Source of the DNA: Acanthaster planci | Lineage: Eukaryota; Echinodermata; Asteroidea; Valvatida; Acanthasteridae | Reading direction: 5' to 3' | Assembly: GCF_001949145.1 (NCBI RefSeq) | Contig: NW_019091499.1 | Location: 412,990 to 447,579 of the forward strand | DNA: 34,590 nucleotides | Part shown: positions 21,513 to 33,809 of the stretch, in pieces | Numbering within the stretch: position 1 is the first letter of the stretch | Layout of the letters: each line of letters opens with the position of its first letter | Notes under the pieces: model-generated | The model's database searches: none | Seen by the model: only the letters and a program-made list of their open reading frames with translations | What the model was told of the DNA's origin: nothing | Translations under genes and position numbers: made by a program

Positions 21513-24172
21513 GACACCGGATCCTACTTCGGCTCTTGTTCAGTTTTTACGATCGAAGAGCGAATCCCGAACCATATGGGACGTATAAGATTTATGGCGC
21601 CGGGGGGGGGGGCAGTATCGGACAGTGCAAAACTAGCGTGGGGAACACCCAGGATTGTGCACTGTTTCAAGTGGTAAAGCACCTCAACTGAGCCTAATTT
21701 GAAATTTAAAACAAGGGACATCCGAGGTGACACAAGTTTGAGGTGACCTTTCTTTAATAGTTTCCATCTCATTGTCAGGGACCGTGCAATGCTTTTCACG
21801 ACCTCAGTTAATAGCGTTGATTTTAGAATCTGTCAACTCTTACAAAAGTAGGTTTCTCTAGGGGGTGTTCATAATTCATTTGTATGGTTCTCTTTTTTAC
21901 CTCGAGGTAGTGTCGTTCGGTCGGGGAAAAAAGGTTAAAAAGAACTTGCTCGTCCCACCATGCCCACAAAAGTCTGAAGATTATCATATTGTTCTCCTTT
22001 TTTTCATTCTTAGTAAGGCAATTCGAGGCAGGGACGGCAGAATAAATTTATTGGTCGGAGCCTAAGAAATAAGAGTCCGTTGGAAATGAGGACCACAGGA
22101 TTAACTACTCAAGAAGGTGAAGGGGAAAAGGGGACATTTAAAGTGCTTTGGCCGTGTATCTTAACTCCTATTTACAGCATTCGAAATAATCCTGGAAAAA
22201 TAGCCTATGCAAAAAAAAGCCTGTTATTTTGACAGTGCAGCGTAACTGTATGTGCAGCATTATTGTTTAAAAAGAATATGAAAGAGGTCAGTTCTAAATT
22301 TAAGAAACTTGCGGGAATTACTGCATCGAACATCTTCCGGTTCCCAAGACCATATGATATGCAAATATATCATCTCAAGCTTACCAACATTTTTAACTTA
22401 AGTGTTGACTGAAAAAGGAGTTCCCGCGCCGGTTTGACACCCCTGGATGCGGTTTCTACCCACGCATAAAACTAGAAGTCGCTGGAAGGTAAAAAGATCT
22501 CCTACCATGGGTGATTTATGCAGTCGACCCTGTGTGGGTCGATGGTTCGGTAATTTCTCCTGGTAACAGGACCCGTGCATTTAACAGTTGCGTTCAGGCT
22601 ATTTTGGTGCCCCTGGAAAAAGGAACTGTTATGCAAGGTGGAACGATTAAAGACATTCTGACACATTATGCAACTTCAGAAGGCTAGTAAACTTGCACTG
22701 TTAGGCACGTGCTACTTTCGCAACAATTGGCGCATACAGTACACGCTAGAGCCAGTTGTGTGCAAGGAAAAATTCTTAATCAAACCGCTACTCAAACTTT
22801 GTATTATTGCATGTGCTGCATTTTTTTTTGTAAAGCTGGAATTGCCTGTAAATGACACGGCTGACTTGTGAAATACATGTCGCTGAACTTACTGTGCCCC
22901 TATACCAAACCTCCGTCTTCAACTTCAAGCAGTGGCCCCTCTTACCTGATTTTATTCTCTCAAGCCTTGGTACAAGACTTTAGTCTTACCAAGATACTAT
23001 CTTTAACCCACGTTTTCCGTAAACGTTTTTTTTCTGTTATATCTGTTCTATGTAGCCCTGTATTCTGTTTGGCTGTCCTATGGAAGACAGAGAGGTTATT
23101 CGACTCCTATTGCGCATGCCTTGCTGTTACGGCAGAACTGCAAGCACATGCGAGGCCGAGGGTCAAGTGTAAGAGTGTAAGAGAAGAAGGATGCTAGATT
23201 TTATGATTGCGCCCAATTGTTCAAGGCATCGGGTACGCACGGGGAAGACGTCAAAAGTTATCGTGTTTGACCAACATGCATTTATTTTTAACCATGCAAA
23301 TCATCAGCTTTCGGTGATGGCGGGGAGCTAGGCCCCAAAACAAGAAAGAGATGTCAGCCTGCGTATATTGGGATGCTCCATTTTAATTATTACTTCTTCA
23401 AATACAACTTTGAAATGATATACTTTAATTTGAATTGTTTTGTTAACTTGAATCGTGCTCACCAGTTTGCAGCATTCAAGATAACGACCAGCAGTAACAG
23501 ATTACAGTAATAAGATACGCTTGCCTTATGAAATAGAACCGATGTACGAAAAACTTAATAAAGTTTAACAAATAATTGGACTTAAACATACACAGTTCAT
23601 TCTTGTCTGGTTTTAGCACCAAGTTGGTGTAATCACAGAGCAAGGAAACAGTGCGATCAATCTGACGTTTCCTCGGCTTATATTAGCAATCACCTATCCC
23701 GGAAACCTAGTTCTCAGTGTTCGTTCAAAGCGTGAGTATTTTTCTGTGTACGGCACACTTTGCGGAATTAGGGACATCCTTTTCATGTACATCAACCATT
23801 TAAGAGCTCACTGACCCCTTGTCAATTGGATCAAAAGTTAATTACGATGAATCCTTCATGAAACACATCAAATCAAGAAGAACCATACATTTACAGTTGC
23901 ATGTCTTTATAGATGTTCAGTCACATCTTAACACTTTCGATGCTCTTTGGTCACAGGTGCCAACTTTTACTTTTAGGAACTAGGAGCAGTCGCACAGCAC
24001 GGTAAATTTCTGGGGCAACCACGGGTGCAGACATTGTGCACACATTTTTTTTCAGGGGGCATCCAAAGCAGAGAACCTGATGCTTGTATTGGTTGTGTAC
24101 ACACGTACAAGTTGCAAATTGGGGGGGGGTACATGGGGCAAGGACCTCCATCCCCCCCCATGGGAACGGTGA

Positions 24173-24178
24173 TTTAAT
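24173..24178 (-). promoter_or_regulatory. Candidate poly(A) signal of gene A (ATTAAA)
   Basis: ATTAAA, the commonest variant of the animal polyadenylation hexamer, lies on the minus strand about 50 bases past the gene A stop codon. An AATATA-type hexamer lies slightly nearer. No canonical AATAAA is seen in the next few hundred bases on this strand. The spacing fits a short 3' UTR, but AT-rich DNA gives such hexamers by chance. Confidence 0.3.
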
Positions 24179-24225
24179 AAGTGACAGCTATCTTCATTGG
24201 TTTATATTTTTAAGGTCAATTTTTT

Positions 24226-24380
24226 TCACGGGATAGCATGGTTGCAGTCCTTGTCAAACCTCACCAAATCGGGGTTACGGCACATGTCCAACCACAAGAA
24301 ACATTCATTCTGGTAAGTACGATTGTTGGAGCCGCAGACGGGCGCATACTCCCTCTCTGGGCAACTCTTCTGGCACGGTT
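24226..24380 (-). CDS. Gene A exon 9: Kazal domain 6 and stop
   Basis: The acceptor TTCCACTCTTCAG ends at 24381, phase 1. The exon reads EPCQKSC, PVCGSNNRTYQNEC, FLWLDMC and RFDKDC, then NHAIP and a TGA stop at 24228-24226. The six Kazal cysteines are complete just before the stop, so this looks like a true C-terminus. No convincing in-phase donor is seen before the stop. The NRT sequon matches the position of the one in Kazal 4. Eight residues lie between cysteines 2 and 3, one more than usual, with Glu in the usual reactive-site position. Confidence 0.84.
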
Positions 24381-27300
24381 CTGAAGAGTGGAAGGGGAAA
24401 ACAAATACTGACATCATTTCATTCAATGATTTTTTAATGCAATTTATATACATCGACAAATCAAAACGCATCTTTTTCTTCTTAGTGCCTAAGACACCCG
24501 TATTTTTTTTTGGAAGTTTATATATTGTGCATGTTATTGTATATATTGTATATATATATATATAACAATATTGTATATTGTTCATTTTACCACTTAGTTG
24601 TACTTAAGCACTGACAAAAAAAAACTAAAGGCAAAATTTACCCACGAAAATTCACAGTCTTATCAATCACAAGATAATCAAGGCTGATCTAGTCTCTTGC
24701 TAAGAGCATGGAGAGTAAATCAAATATGTTTGCAACACTGAACTGGGTGCCATTCTCCGAGAGAGTTAGATCTAAAACAGCTGTTCTTGTTTTTAAATGT
24801 CTATTAAACAAATTAGCTCCTATGTATATGATAAATCTGTTTATCCCACTCACAGAGATTCGTGAAACAAGATACTCAGTTACAAGGCACTTAAACTCCC
24901 TTTAGCCAAAAAAAGAATGCTACGCTCAAACTTTTGTGATGAAAGGTGCAAAAATATGGAACAATTTGCCAGAGCAACTCAGAAGTATAGACTCCTTAGG
25001 GACATTCAAATCAGAACTACGGGAGGCCATGACTAGTGCTGTTTAGTCCAAAAAGCTGATCTATGGAGTTGTTAACTTGGTTGCCAATGTTCATTGGAGC
25101 CGGATTGGGAATTTCCCAGTGTTCTTTTTTTTCCCATAGGTTTTTTTGTGTGGTTTTCGCCCATCCCATGGTCAGTGTTTAGTTAATGCCTGGATGATGT
25201 TCACATGTGTATGACGTTGTAGTTGTCTGTATTTGAAATTATTAATGTTTGTCGTATTTGTCAGCTTTACTTTTCATCATGAGTTTCTAGCTATTGTATT
25301 AATTTTATTCGCAGGGACCCAATGGAAACCAGTTTGAATCTGTTTGGGCAAACCCTGGGTAAAGAAACGGAATAAATAAAATAAATAAACGAGCCAAGTA
25401 TTCCTTTTGTCGTCCGGCCCTTTATTTGTGATTGAAAGACTATAAAGCTCACCGACAATTTATCACGAAAGAGCCAGACTCTTTTCATTCAAAAAGTTAT
25501 TCAACATTGACTAGCAAACCTGGCAAGTGTTTATCAGCACCAAGATTATAGTAAATAAATATTGACCAATGTACACAAAATGCAGGGAGCTCGTAATGCG
25601 CTAAAATCCCACGTCAAGCTCCATTCTTCGTAAATTGCAAACAACCTTTACGTTATTTTGCTTACAATGCCAATGCAAAAAGAACACACGAGGCCATTTC
25701 ATGAAACAGTCTTAAGCTGAGAGATTTTGGCAGCACCCACGGCATAGCGAGGAGGCAGGCCTATATTGCCTGTTAACGACTTTCACGGATATTTGCTGAG
25801 CAAGTGAATTTGCTAAAATGATGTTGAGTACCCCTCTGCGACCTTTGTGTGGCAGTGCTTCAATGTTCCACCCACCGTTCAAGCAATGCCCTCGGTACAA
25901 CATTCGCAGATGCTTTTCCCGTTCGTCGGCGGAGCGACAGGCGACCAGTCGAATGACGCAAAGAGACGGATAGGAGTTACCGTCAGTGCCGCACACGGGG
26001 TCGTTGATACCAGGACAGGCCGTGGGGCACACTGCACAATAAAATGGGAGAGAAACATCCCGTTAGGACAAACTAATATTTTATAACAGACCGTTCCGAT
26101 TTTTTATACACAATGTGAAATGAATAGTGGCGTCATTTTGTGCTGAAAATTTGGGGGGTGGGGGTGATCTGCCCGGTCATGGAAATTTGAAAAGCGGGGG
26201 GGGGGGGTTGACACAAATATGCCATTATATATTTGAGTGATTTTTTAGTCTTTGAGAAGTTCGAAAAGTCTTCACAATCCCTTTATTTTTTTCTCACCAC
26301 AAAAAGTGTGGGGGGATAATTTAATAGCCCATCCCCCACCTCAGAAAGTGTATGTGGGAGTGGTATATACAACCCCCTGGGATTTTGGCCCACGGAAATG
26401 AACATTTAATCCAGACTGACCATTTGGACCCCAACAAAGCGACCCAAAAATGGGTCCTCGTCCAATCTTTCCAAAGAATTATGACCAGCCCATACTTTGA
26501 GGCCTGGTGAGCACACCCATACACACCTAGGGCAGTAACCTCCCCGAAAGGACAGCGCACTTAATATACTCCGGTCGCTGGTTGCGCAAGCAATAAACAA
26601 TATAATCGACTCAAACCACTCAAATCATACGACACTGGAAATGAAGTCAAGCCCGACCCACCCATCCACTTTTGTAATCTTAATGATCTGTACAGTGTAA
26701 TTTTTGGGACTTTTCAATCATCACCCCGTCGGCGATACACTCTGAATCCCACTGTCAAGGAAGGACATGGAATACCTACAAATTTAAGAAAAATGATATT
26801 ACTGCTGGAAGGCTCCACAACGCTTTTTTTGAAACTGTGATAAGCTCCTCAGCTGCTCAGCCAAATTTTCAGGATTCTCTCAAAATGCAATAAATTTCTG
26901 GTCACGCCCAATCTACTGTTTCACAGCTGTAGCCCAAAAGAAGTCACAGCTGATATGAAATGTTTCTTTAGATTTCATCACACAAGAATGGCCCAAGACT
27001 CAGAGTTGCACTGACGTGGTTATACGGTAAGTCGGTAAACGGTCGGTAATTTTCCGTCGCCTGTTTTGTAGACGTATACAAAATTCACTCGATTTTCAAT
27101 CGATTTAGTGCGACACCACAAGTAGTCCCTCTTTGAGTATTTAGCGGTGGATAATGTACAACCGGTGCTTTCGGATCTTGAATCTGGTCGTGTACAACTA
27201 CGAATGGCTTAACAGCGGCCTCCTTGCACAACGTCCTATATGGTGTCCTAACCCATCGTTTGGCAAGAACTACGAAGATTTATAAACAATGACATTTTTC

Positions 27301-30300
27301 ATTTAACAGACTCGCAAAGCTGTGTAAGCCTTAGAAACGTATTGTTTTAAAAATTGCATCGTCTTCGAAATCATGGTGTCAAGAGATTTGTTTAAAGAAA
27401 ACATCGGCCAAGGCCGATGGGAAAATGATACCACCCATTAGCAAAGAGCTCAGCAACGACAGAGCAGATAAGCGGTCAGAAAATACACCCAGGAATTCCA
27501 CGGCCTTACCCAAGGGTGCGAGAGCACACGCCCCGTTGTGGAGAACCGTAGGTAACGGTTCCCCTCGCACGCACGAGATGCGACGCAGACTGCACAGGCT
27601 GTGGTACGTCATGTTGTCGTTGCCGCAGACCGGTTCAAAAACATCCGGACAACGTTCTCCACAACCTAGAATAAATGAGGCCAACATTTGTGTTTTTGCC
27701 GTTTATAATTGTCGAGTTAAATTAAATATTTTCCAACTAGCTAAAATGACCACAGACTAAGAAACAGATGTCCTATATACCCATACCCGAAATTTATTTC
27801 TGGTCCTCAAGGAAGGTTATAAACTTATGTACCGAAATGATCAACGATGTGCAAGTATTGCGAGGAACTTAAAAAGGCAAAGCGAAACTTAGTGGAGTAG
27901 CCAGGAGAGTAGGTGTGGGAAACACGTCCCTCATGCATATTAAATCATCATCCCAACGGAAATTTGGAAAAACTAAGAAAACTTACATTTCGCCCCTCCC
28001 CTGGCATCTAGGGAGCCACCCTCCCCCGCCCCTCTGCAACACACCCATGCTTGTCCTCCCTACCTGATGTGGACAATCCTTCTGTTGAACCGTGGAAAAG
28101 AAATCTCGAAGCAAATACTGATTTTCTCCGCAAACTCTTTCCAGCTTGATTTTTATGATGATTTCCTGAAAAATTGTTCCTCTTCATTTTACGACACATA
28201 ACTCTGACCCCAAATCCATTTCAAACCAATGTCAGAGAAGGGAAAGGTGTGGACGTGCTTCAGTCCACGCATATTAACGTCTTCCGACAGGTGGAATTTT
28301 TTTATTCTAGTACATAAAATCAACTCACACACTCACCAGCCTCCTATGGATGAAAATCGTTTCTACGCTGCAAGTGAAAGTCAACATTTTTCGTTTTCTT
28401 CCCCTTTTTATAACTCAAGGATGACTTGCTTTTCACCGATCACTCATATCGCTACGCTCTTCACAAAAGTATCGTGAAATATGTTACCAGCAACGGTGTC
28501 GTCCATACATTCACCCATGTGGGTGACGGTCAGCGATTCACCGGGGGCACTGCACGCCACGATCCGAAGGTGGCACCAAGACGAGTACGTCGTGCCGTCG
28601 GAGCCGCACACGGGCAAGTAAAGCATGGAGCACTCGGCCTCGCTGGGACAGTAGGAGAGGCGCTCCCGGACGGGCTGGCCAGCCGTGGTTGGCTTGGGTT
28701 CCAAGCGGGAGGGTAGGGTGGTCGGATCCCGGTTGGGTAGGGGAACGACAGCGTCTGCTTCGATGCAAGGCCCGTCGTAAAGGACCTGAGCAGTAATTTA
28801 AAGATCAAACCATGTGTTCTTATTCCTCCTGGATCAAACACATTTGGGTGTACAATCTGTCGGGGATATATACACGGGCAAGGGGCATCACAAGAAAATA
28901 AGATGCAGCGGAATAGCTGAATAAGCTCAATGGAACGTATCCACAGACTCCACATGGAAAGGGAGCACCTGGAGGGGGGTATGGCCACTCGGTTAGTGGA
29001 GGGTATGGCCACTCGGTTAGTGAGGGGACGCTTTAGTCGTAGAGTCAACTTGTATAGAGACCCTCGTGTTTTGCGTTGGCTCCGTAATCGTTGTTTTTAC
29101 CTTGTATTTATATTATCTAACAGTATTTCGAGACCAGACCAATTTGGAAATACATGAAGCATTACCCTCCGCTTGTTTGCTTTTCGACTAATTACATTCA
29201 TGACATGCTGACAACGAGAGAAGTTTGAGAGCGTTTCGGCTCTTAGCGGTACTCAAAATTCCCCAAAAGGAGTGTGTTTAGAGCCGTGCACTCAGAGATA
29301 CGGCCACATGTGTTAGCATGTTCCAAAGTGTTTTCACAAGTGGAAAACCACGTTCTTGCTCTGGACTCGAAATACGAACCCACCTATAACTAGGAGAGCT
29401 GTATACGCGGCTCTAGAAGCGCCAAACGCAGACTTTGTAACCAAACTGGTACAGAAAGCTGATGGCAAGTTCGATCAAGGATCGTAACAGCATAGATCGA
29501 ACGCTTGCCAGTAGTCGATAGTCTAGTCAACTATTCGCGACCAGCCTACTGAGGTTGGTCGCGTCGTTGGTTGCCACAGACCATTTTTAATAGCATAGTG
29601 TAGAGAGGACCAGTTAAAAGAAGAACGCCGGAAAAGCAGTATGTCTATTAAAAAATGATGTAAACGATCATTTTTACTGTAAGTTTGCTATTTCGTCCAC
29701 ACGGCCACTTTTTCTCCCCTTCGGCGTAACGACCTGACAACGTTGACTAAAGGTCGTTCGCACTTCAACTCCACTGCACACGAGCTAGGTACGTCACAAA
29801 TCTACCACTAGTTAACTGGCGGCCTTGATCGAACCATAGAGCATCGAACTTGCCTTGATATTGTGTGCTTATTGTCCATGTGCGCTTACACGTTATCCAC
29901 CATTTTAGTTTGAAGAACTGAGACACAAGTTGCAACTCTCTGTGTGCAAGCCAGTAAATAGGCCAAAAACTGCTCACGCCGGCTGACTCAATTTGTATGC
30001 ACTCGGATTCTCTACAAAAGTACATTATATGGCCCATGAACATAAAAATTTGTAAGCAAGACAGGTTTAGGCGACAAAAATGAATGCCAGCTTGTGTCTG
30101 AGTAAGATTTTGAAGAAATTGGTGCCTGAAAACCGTCTGTTTATTGAGAAGTGTAGGCAACGGTTTCTCAAAATGGCGAGGGGCTTCCCAACTGCTTTTT
30201 ACTTTAGGGGCGACCTTCTGAAAAAAAGTTTCAAAAGTTATCAGTTAATGAATGGATATTCGAAAAGAAAATGAAAAATCATTACATGAGCTTAATTTGA

Positions 30301-33300
30301 TGTGTCTCTGAGAAAATGATAAGTATTTTTCTGTTTTTTTTTATGAAGTTCAGGTATTTATCACTATTGCGCGCCTATGGCAGCTTAAGCAGCGGTAGTA
30401 ACTAACAACAAACAGCGCCCTCGTGTTTAGGAATTTATAGCAAGGGTGTTGTACAACAGCGAAAAAGCTAAGGAAAAAAAGGAAGCAGGTGTAATTATTA
30501 TTTTCATAAAATATGTTTCAGTGAAGAATGTGCCTTATGGTATTCCTCATGAGAAACAGGGAATCACGTATTAATTGTTATTGAGCATCGGCTTCCATTG
30601 GCCCGCAGCAATGGGAAAATCGGCAATGCGCCATAACCCTACAAGTACGCTTTGCCTACCATGAGAGATCGGTCACCCGTCTGGCAAGCGTGAGCCTCCA
30701 GGAGGCAGCGGCTCCCGTAAGTCTCACCGTCCGTACCACACACCGGGTTGGTGTTGTCCAGAGGGCAGGAGGGGGCACATGTCGGGGGTACAGTTGTGGG
30801 ATCCGTCTGGGCGGGGATTGTCCTACCAGTGGTACGGTCCGTCTGGGTGGGCTCGGGCTGCATTGGGAAAACTGAAGAACCATGGAAATTTCTCAGGAAA
30901 AAATCAACTGGCTTTATTATAGCATCAATACAACAAAATTTTGCATGAATATTACATAAAAACTACCTTAAAATCCTCCTTTTCCTTCTTACCACGAAAA
31001 AAGTGTGCCAGGTATTCTAAACACCCATCTCTAGCTGTCCAAAAGTTTGGGAACACATACCCCCCCCGTGATTTACACCCGATAGGTATGACCTACACAT
31101 AACAAGACACCAAAACCATGAACCAAGTGTTGAAAGAAATTCAACGATGAAATTATTTATTCAATGATATAAACTTCTGGTATCCCGCTACCCTAAGCCG
31201 TGCTATTTTTTTTTACATGCGACACTCAGTGAAATGTTTTTCAGGGAGAAACAAATCATCTTTGTGTCGGTCTTTTTGCGGAAGTTAACAAAGTACAGTC
31301 GATGTGTTGTCACGCGGATGACACAAAGATCTCATGTGTTTCATGTGTTCTGCTTCCATAGAAATTGGTACCCTGATTCTGTGGGTATTTCCACACATCA
31401 AACTGCTTAACTCTTCCCAGTCTTACCTGTGGCTGAGGGAGCTGTTGTTACCGGAGGTGATGATGTCATCGCTGAAGAAACAGTGGAGGGTACGGTGGCA
31501 GGCTTGGATGGTCCACCTAAAAGAAATCGCGGAAGCCTAAACAGTGACTACAAGAAAAAATATATACTTTAAACTGCCTCTACATCTTTTTATATATACG
31601 ACAATCGGTTTTAAAGACGCAAACTGTTTTTATTATTATTTTGTAGTTTGAAACCCACTATGACCCTTTGCACCGCTGACACTTCTGCACACTTACTAAA
31701 CGTAACAATCTCAAAAACCTAACCTCCGTTTTCTCCACCTTCCTCCTGTGACTCATCCTCCTCGCTGGAATCGTCATCTTCATTCGAGTCATCTCCTCTC
31801 CCCTCATCTTCTTCCCCATCCTTATCCTCCCCCTCATCCTCCTCTTCCTCACCAACCGGCAGTGCTCCAGCTGGGCGATCACTACCTGGTGAAGCGGTAC
31901 CCTGGCCTGTGTTTGTCACTGAATCTGTAGAACATAATAATGAGGCAATGAAACGAGTGTCGCCAGGATTTCAACTCGGGTACAGTCGCAGCTACAGTCA
32001 CTGGATACATCAAAACGGGAGTGTGTGTGTGTGTTGGGGGGGGGCAACTATAATCACCCGACGCCTGTTCAAAAAACGTCCACTTAAGCATGGAAACTAA
32101 AGCTGCATTTTGGATACATATTGACACTTTCTATTTTTTTCTCATATTAGACTTTAAATATAGTTACTGACCTGACACAGGTTTCGCAATAGTTTTGCGA
32201 AATAACGCAATACTATTGCGAAATAACTCCGATTAGCTTGTGGTGATTACTGTTGTTTCACTGATTGTGTAGGCCGGCATGGGTAATAATCTTAAGGAAC
32301 ATGAGGTTTATAACCCTCGAAAATTTTTACATCTCTTGGTTTAAGGTATTTTGACATTTTATGGCTTTTAGCTGAGAATCACGTTTTTATTGTAAGTTTA
32401 GGAACATTACAGCGACGTTTGTCGCAATATGGACTATTTTGAAGAAGACATAAGTCGTCCATACTTGATGTTGCTCCTTTTTTTACTGGAGCAAACACAA
32501 GAGTCTGGATTTCAAAATGCATACCAATGGTGCATCAAAAGTGCTTATTGGCAGGATTCACCATTTCAAGATCAGATGTTGCCTTGCTGCTCTCGGTTTT
32601 GGACGGCTACAACAGGGGGCGCTTTCTTCGTGTATGAGCATTTGTGACCCACTCTGTGAAAATGAGTCACAAGTCGGCAGAGCCACAATGGAGTAAAAGT
32701 CCTTTAGAATACTTTTGCACAGTGTAAATCAAGGAACCCACAGCATTTTTTACCATGGAGTATCCACTTCCATCAAGATGCCAAATTGAGTGATACATCA
32801 AAACAAAAAGCTCAATTTACTGTTTTCAGTAAATTTTCACAGAGCATTTCACATAACTATTTCGTTATTTCGCAATAAAAAAGTGCTTTAAAAACCTGGC
32901 ACGATTGGGCTTCCGTAGCAGTCTGAAGCTTGCCCTTTATGCTTTGAACCTGAAACCTTAAATGGGTAAAATGTCAAATAGTAACGCAAGCCAACATACA
33001 AACTCGGGGAAAATCATAATACTGGTTAAGTGCGCTGCCAGAAAGATAATACGGTGGATTTTTAGACGAAAAATTCTAAAAGGTTCTGAAATATTCTGAC
33101 AAAAGTTGCGGTAAATGATTAGGTGAATCCCTTTCCATGAAAAGGAAGCAGGCCCTTCAACAATGGGGTTGTCAAATGCACCTTACTCTAGGCCAAGGCC
33201 TAGGCCTGTAGGCCTACAATTCATTTCCACGCCGTAGCTTACATTATACGTGCGGTCTAGTATTAGTCAACCTGCCTGTCTTGTTCCGGATGTTGTAGTA

Positions 33301-33777
33301 TGCGTCATCCTGACATGCTCCAGCATGCACCAGGCTGGGCCAGGGGGTTTCACCTCGGCCCAGAGGACGTGCATGCTGCTGTCTGCATGCCGCGTACAGC
33401 AGGAGGCAGCGGCTTGGGTAAGTATGGCCGTCCGTACCGCACACCTCCCCCGCCATCGTACCGTACAAGTTCCGCCGGCATCGACGCAGGCCCTGCTTGC
33501 ACGTAAGGCGACGTTGACTGGCAGGGCCTATGTCCTCTGCGGATTTAAAAGTACACGAATCAACGTTTACATGCTTCATCCATGCTTAGAAATCATAAAG
33601 GGACATGTATACATGCTAGACGTTGATTATAAATATGCTAATAATAATAAGGGTGGGATACCGCCTATTGAAGCCCAAACACTTTGGAAAGAGTACCAGC
33701 ACATTCCTGGCTGTTAGGAAGATTGTGTTAAGATTCTGTTGAAAAGGAACAACCGTTTCACTACCTGATCGTTGAAT

Positions 33778-33809
<32 letters not shown>

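Larger units (their letters stand above)
18477..24172. other. Intergenic stretch between gene A 3' end and gene B upstream region
   Basis: About 5.7 kb with no coding exon I can defend. It contains a tRNA-derived SINE (about 20030-20260), a fold-back at 21470-21512, a short hairpin near 22524-22542 (TCGACCC/GGGTCGA), and scattered G or C runs. Open frames reach 113 codons but have no conserved look and overlap on opposite strands. Confidence 0.6.
24381..25875 (-). other. Gene A intron 8
   Basis: This 1.5 kb intron lies between the last two Kazal exons. It holds the antisense LINE tail (24650-25390) and a TA-rich microsatellite (about 24537-24580), each listed separately. Confidence 0.8.
28786..30659 (-). 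other. Gene A intron 5 (phase 0, splits Kazal 2)
   Basis: 1.9 kb. It contains a 24-base tandem duplication (28977-29022) and two imperfect inverted repeats around 29463-29510 and 29540-29565. A 131-codon minus-strand frame at 30160-29765 has no recognisable content and is overlapped by a plus frame; I do not call it a gene. Confidence 0.7.

Noticed and set aside
21336-21799. Overlapping 113- and 91-codon frames on opposite strands
   Set aside because: They overlie the fold-back at 21470-21512 and a G run; opposite-strand openness and lack of motifs argue for repeat DNA.
22868-23197. 109-codon plus-strand frame with hydrophobic stretch
   Set aside because: No homology I recognise, no intron signals, and composition typical of pyrimidine-rich non-coding DNA.
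28530-29048. 172-codon minus-strand open frame overlapping gene A exon 6
   Set aside because: It is in a different frame from the Kazal reading, and its content (Pro, Ser, Arg rich) is the out-of-frame shadow of exon 6 plus intron.
29765-30160. 131-codon minus-strand open frame
   Set aside because: No recognisable motif, no splice partners in phase, and overlapped by a plus-strand frame of similar quality. The residue pattern looks like chance within intron 5 of gene A.
31719-31930. Plus-strand Pro/His/Ser-rich frame opposite the acidic exon
   Set aside because: It is the antisense reading of Glu/Asp codons (CTC/ATC/TTC) and lacks context.
33250-33717. 155-codon plus-strand open frame
   Set aside because: It is antisense to Kazal 1 of gene A and has no domain signature; the minus reading has complete Kazal cysteines and splice sites.
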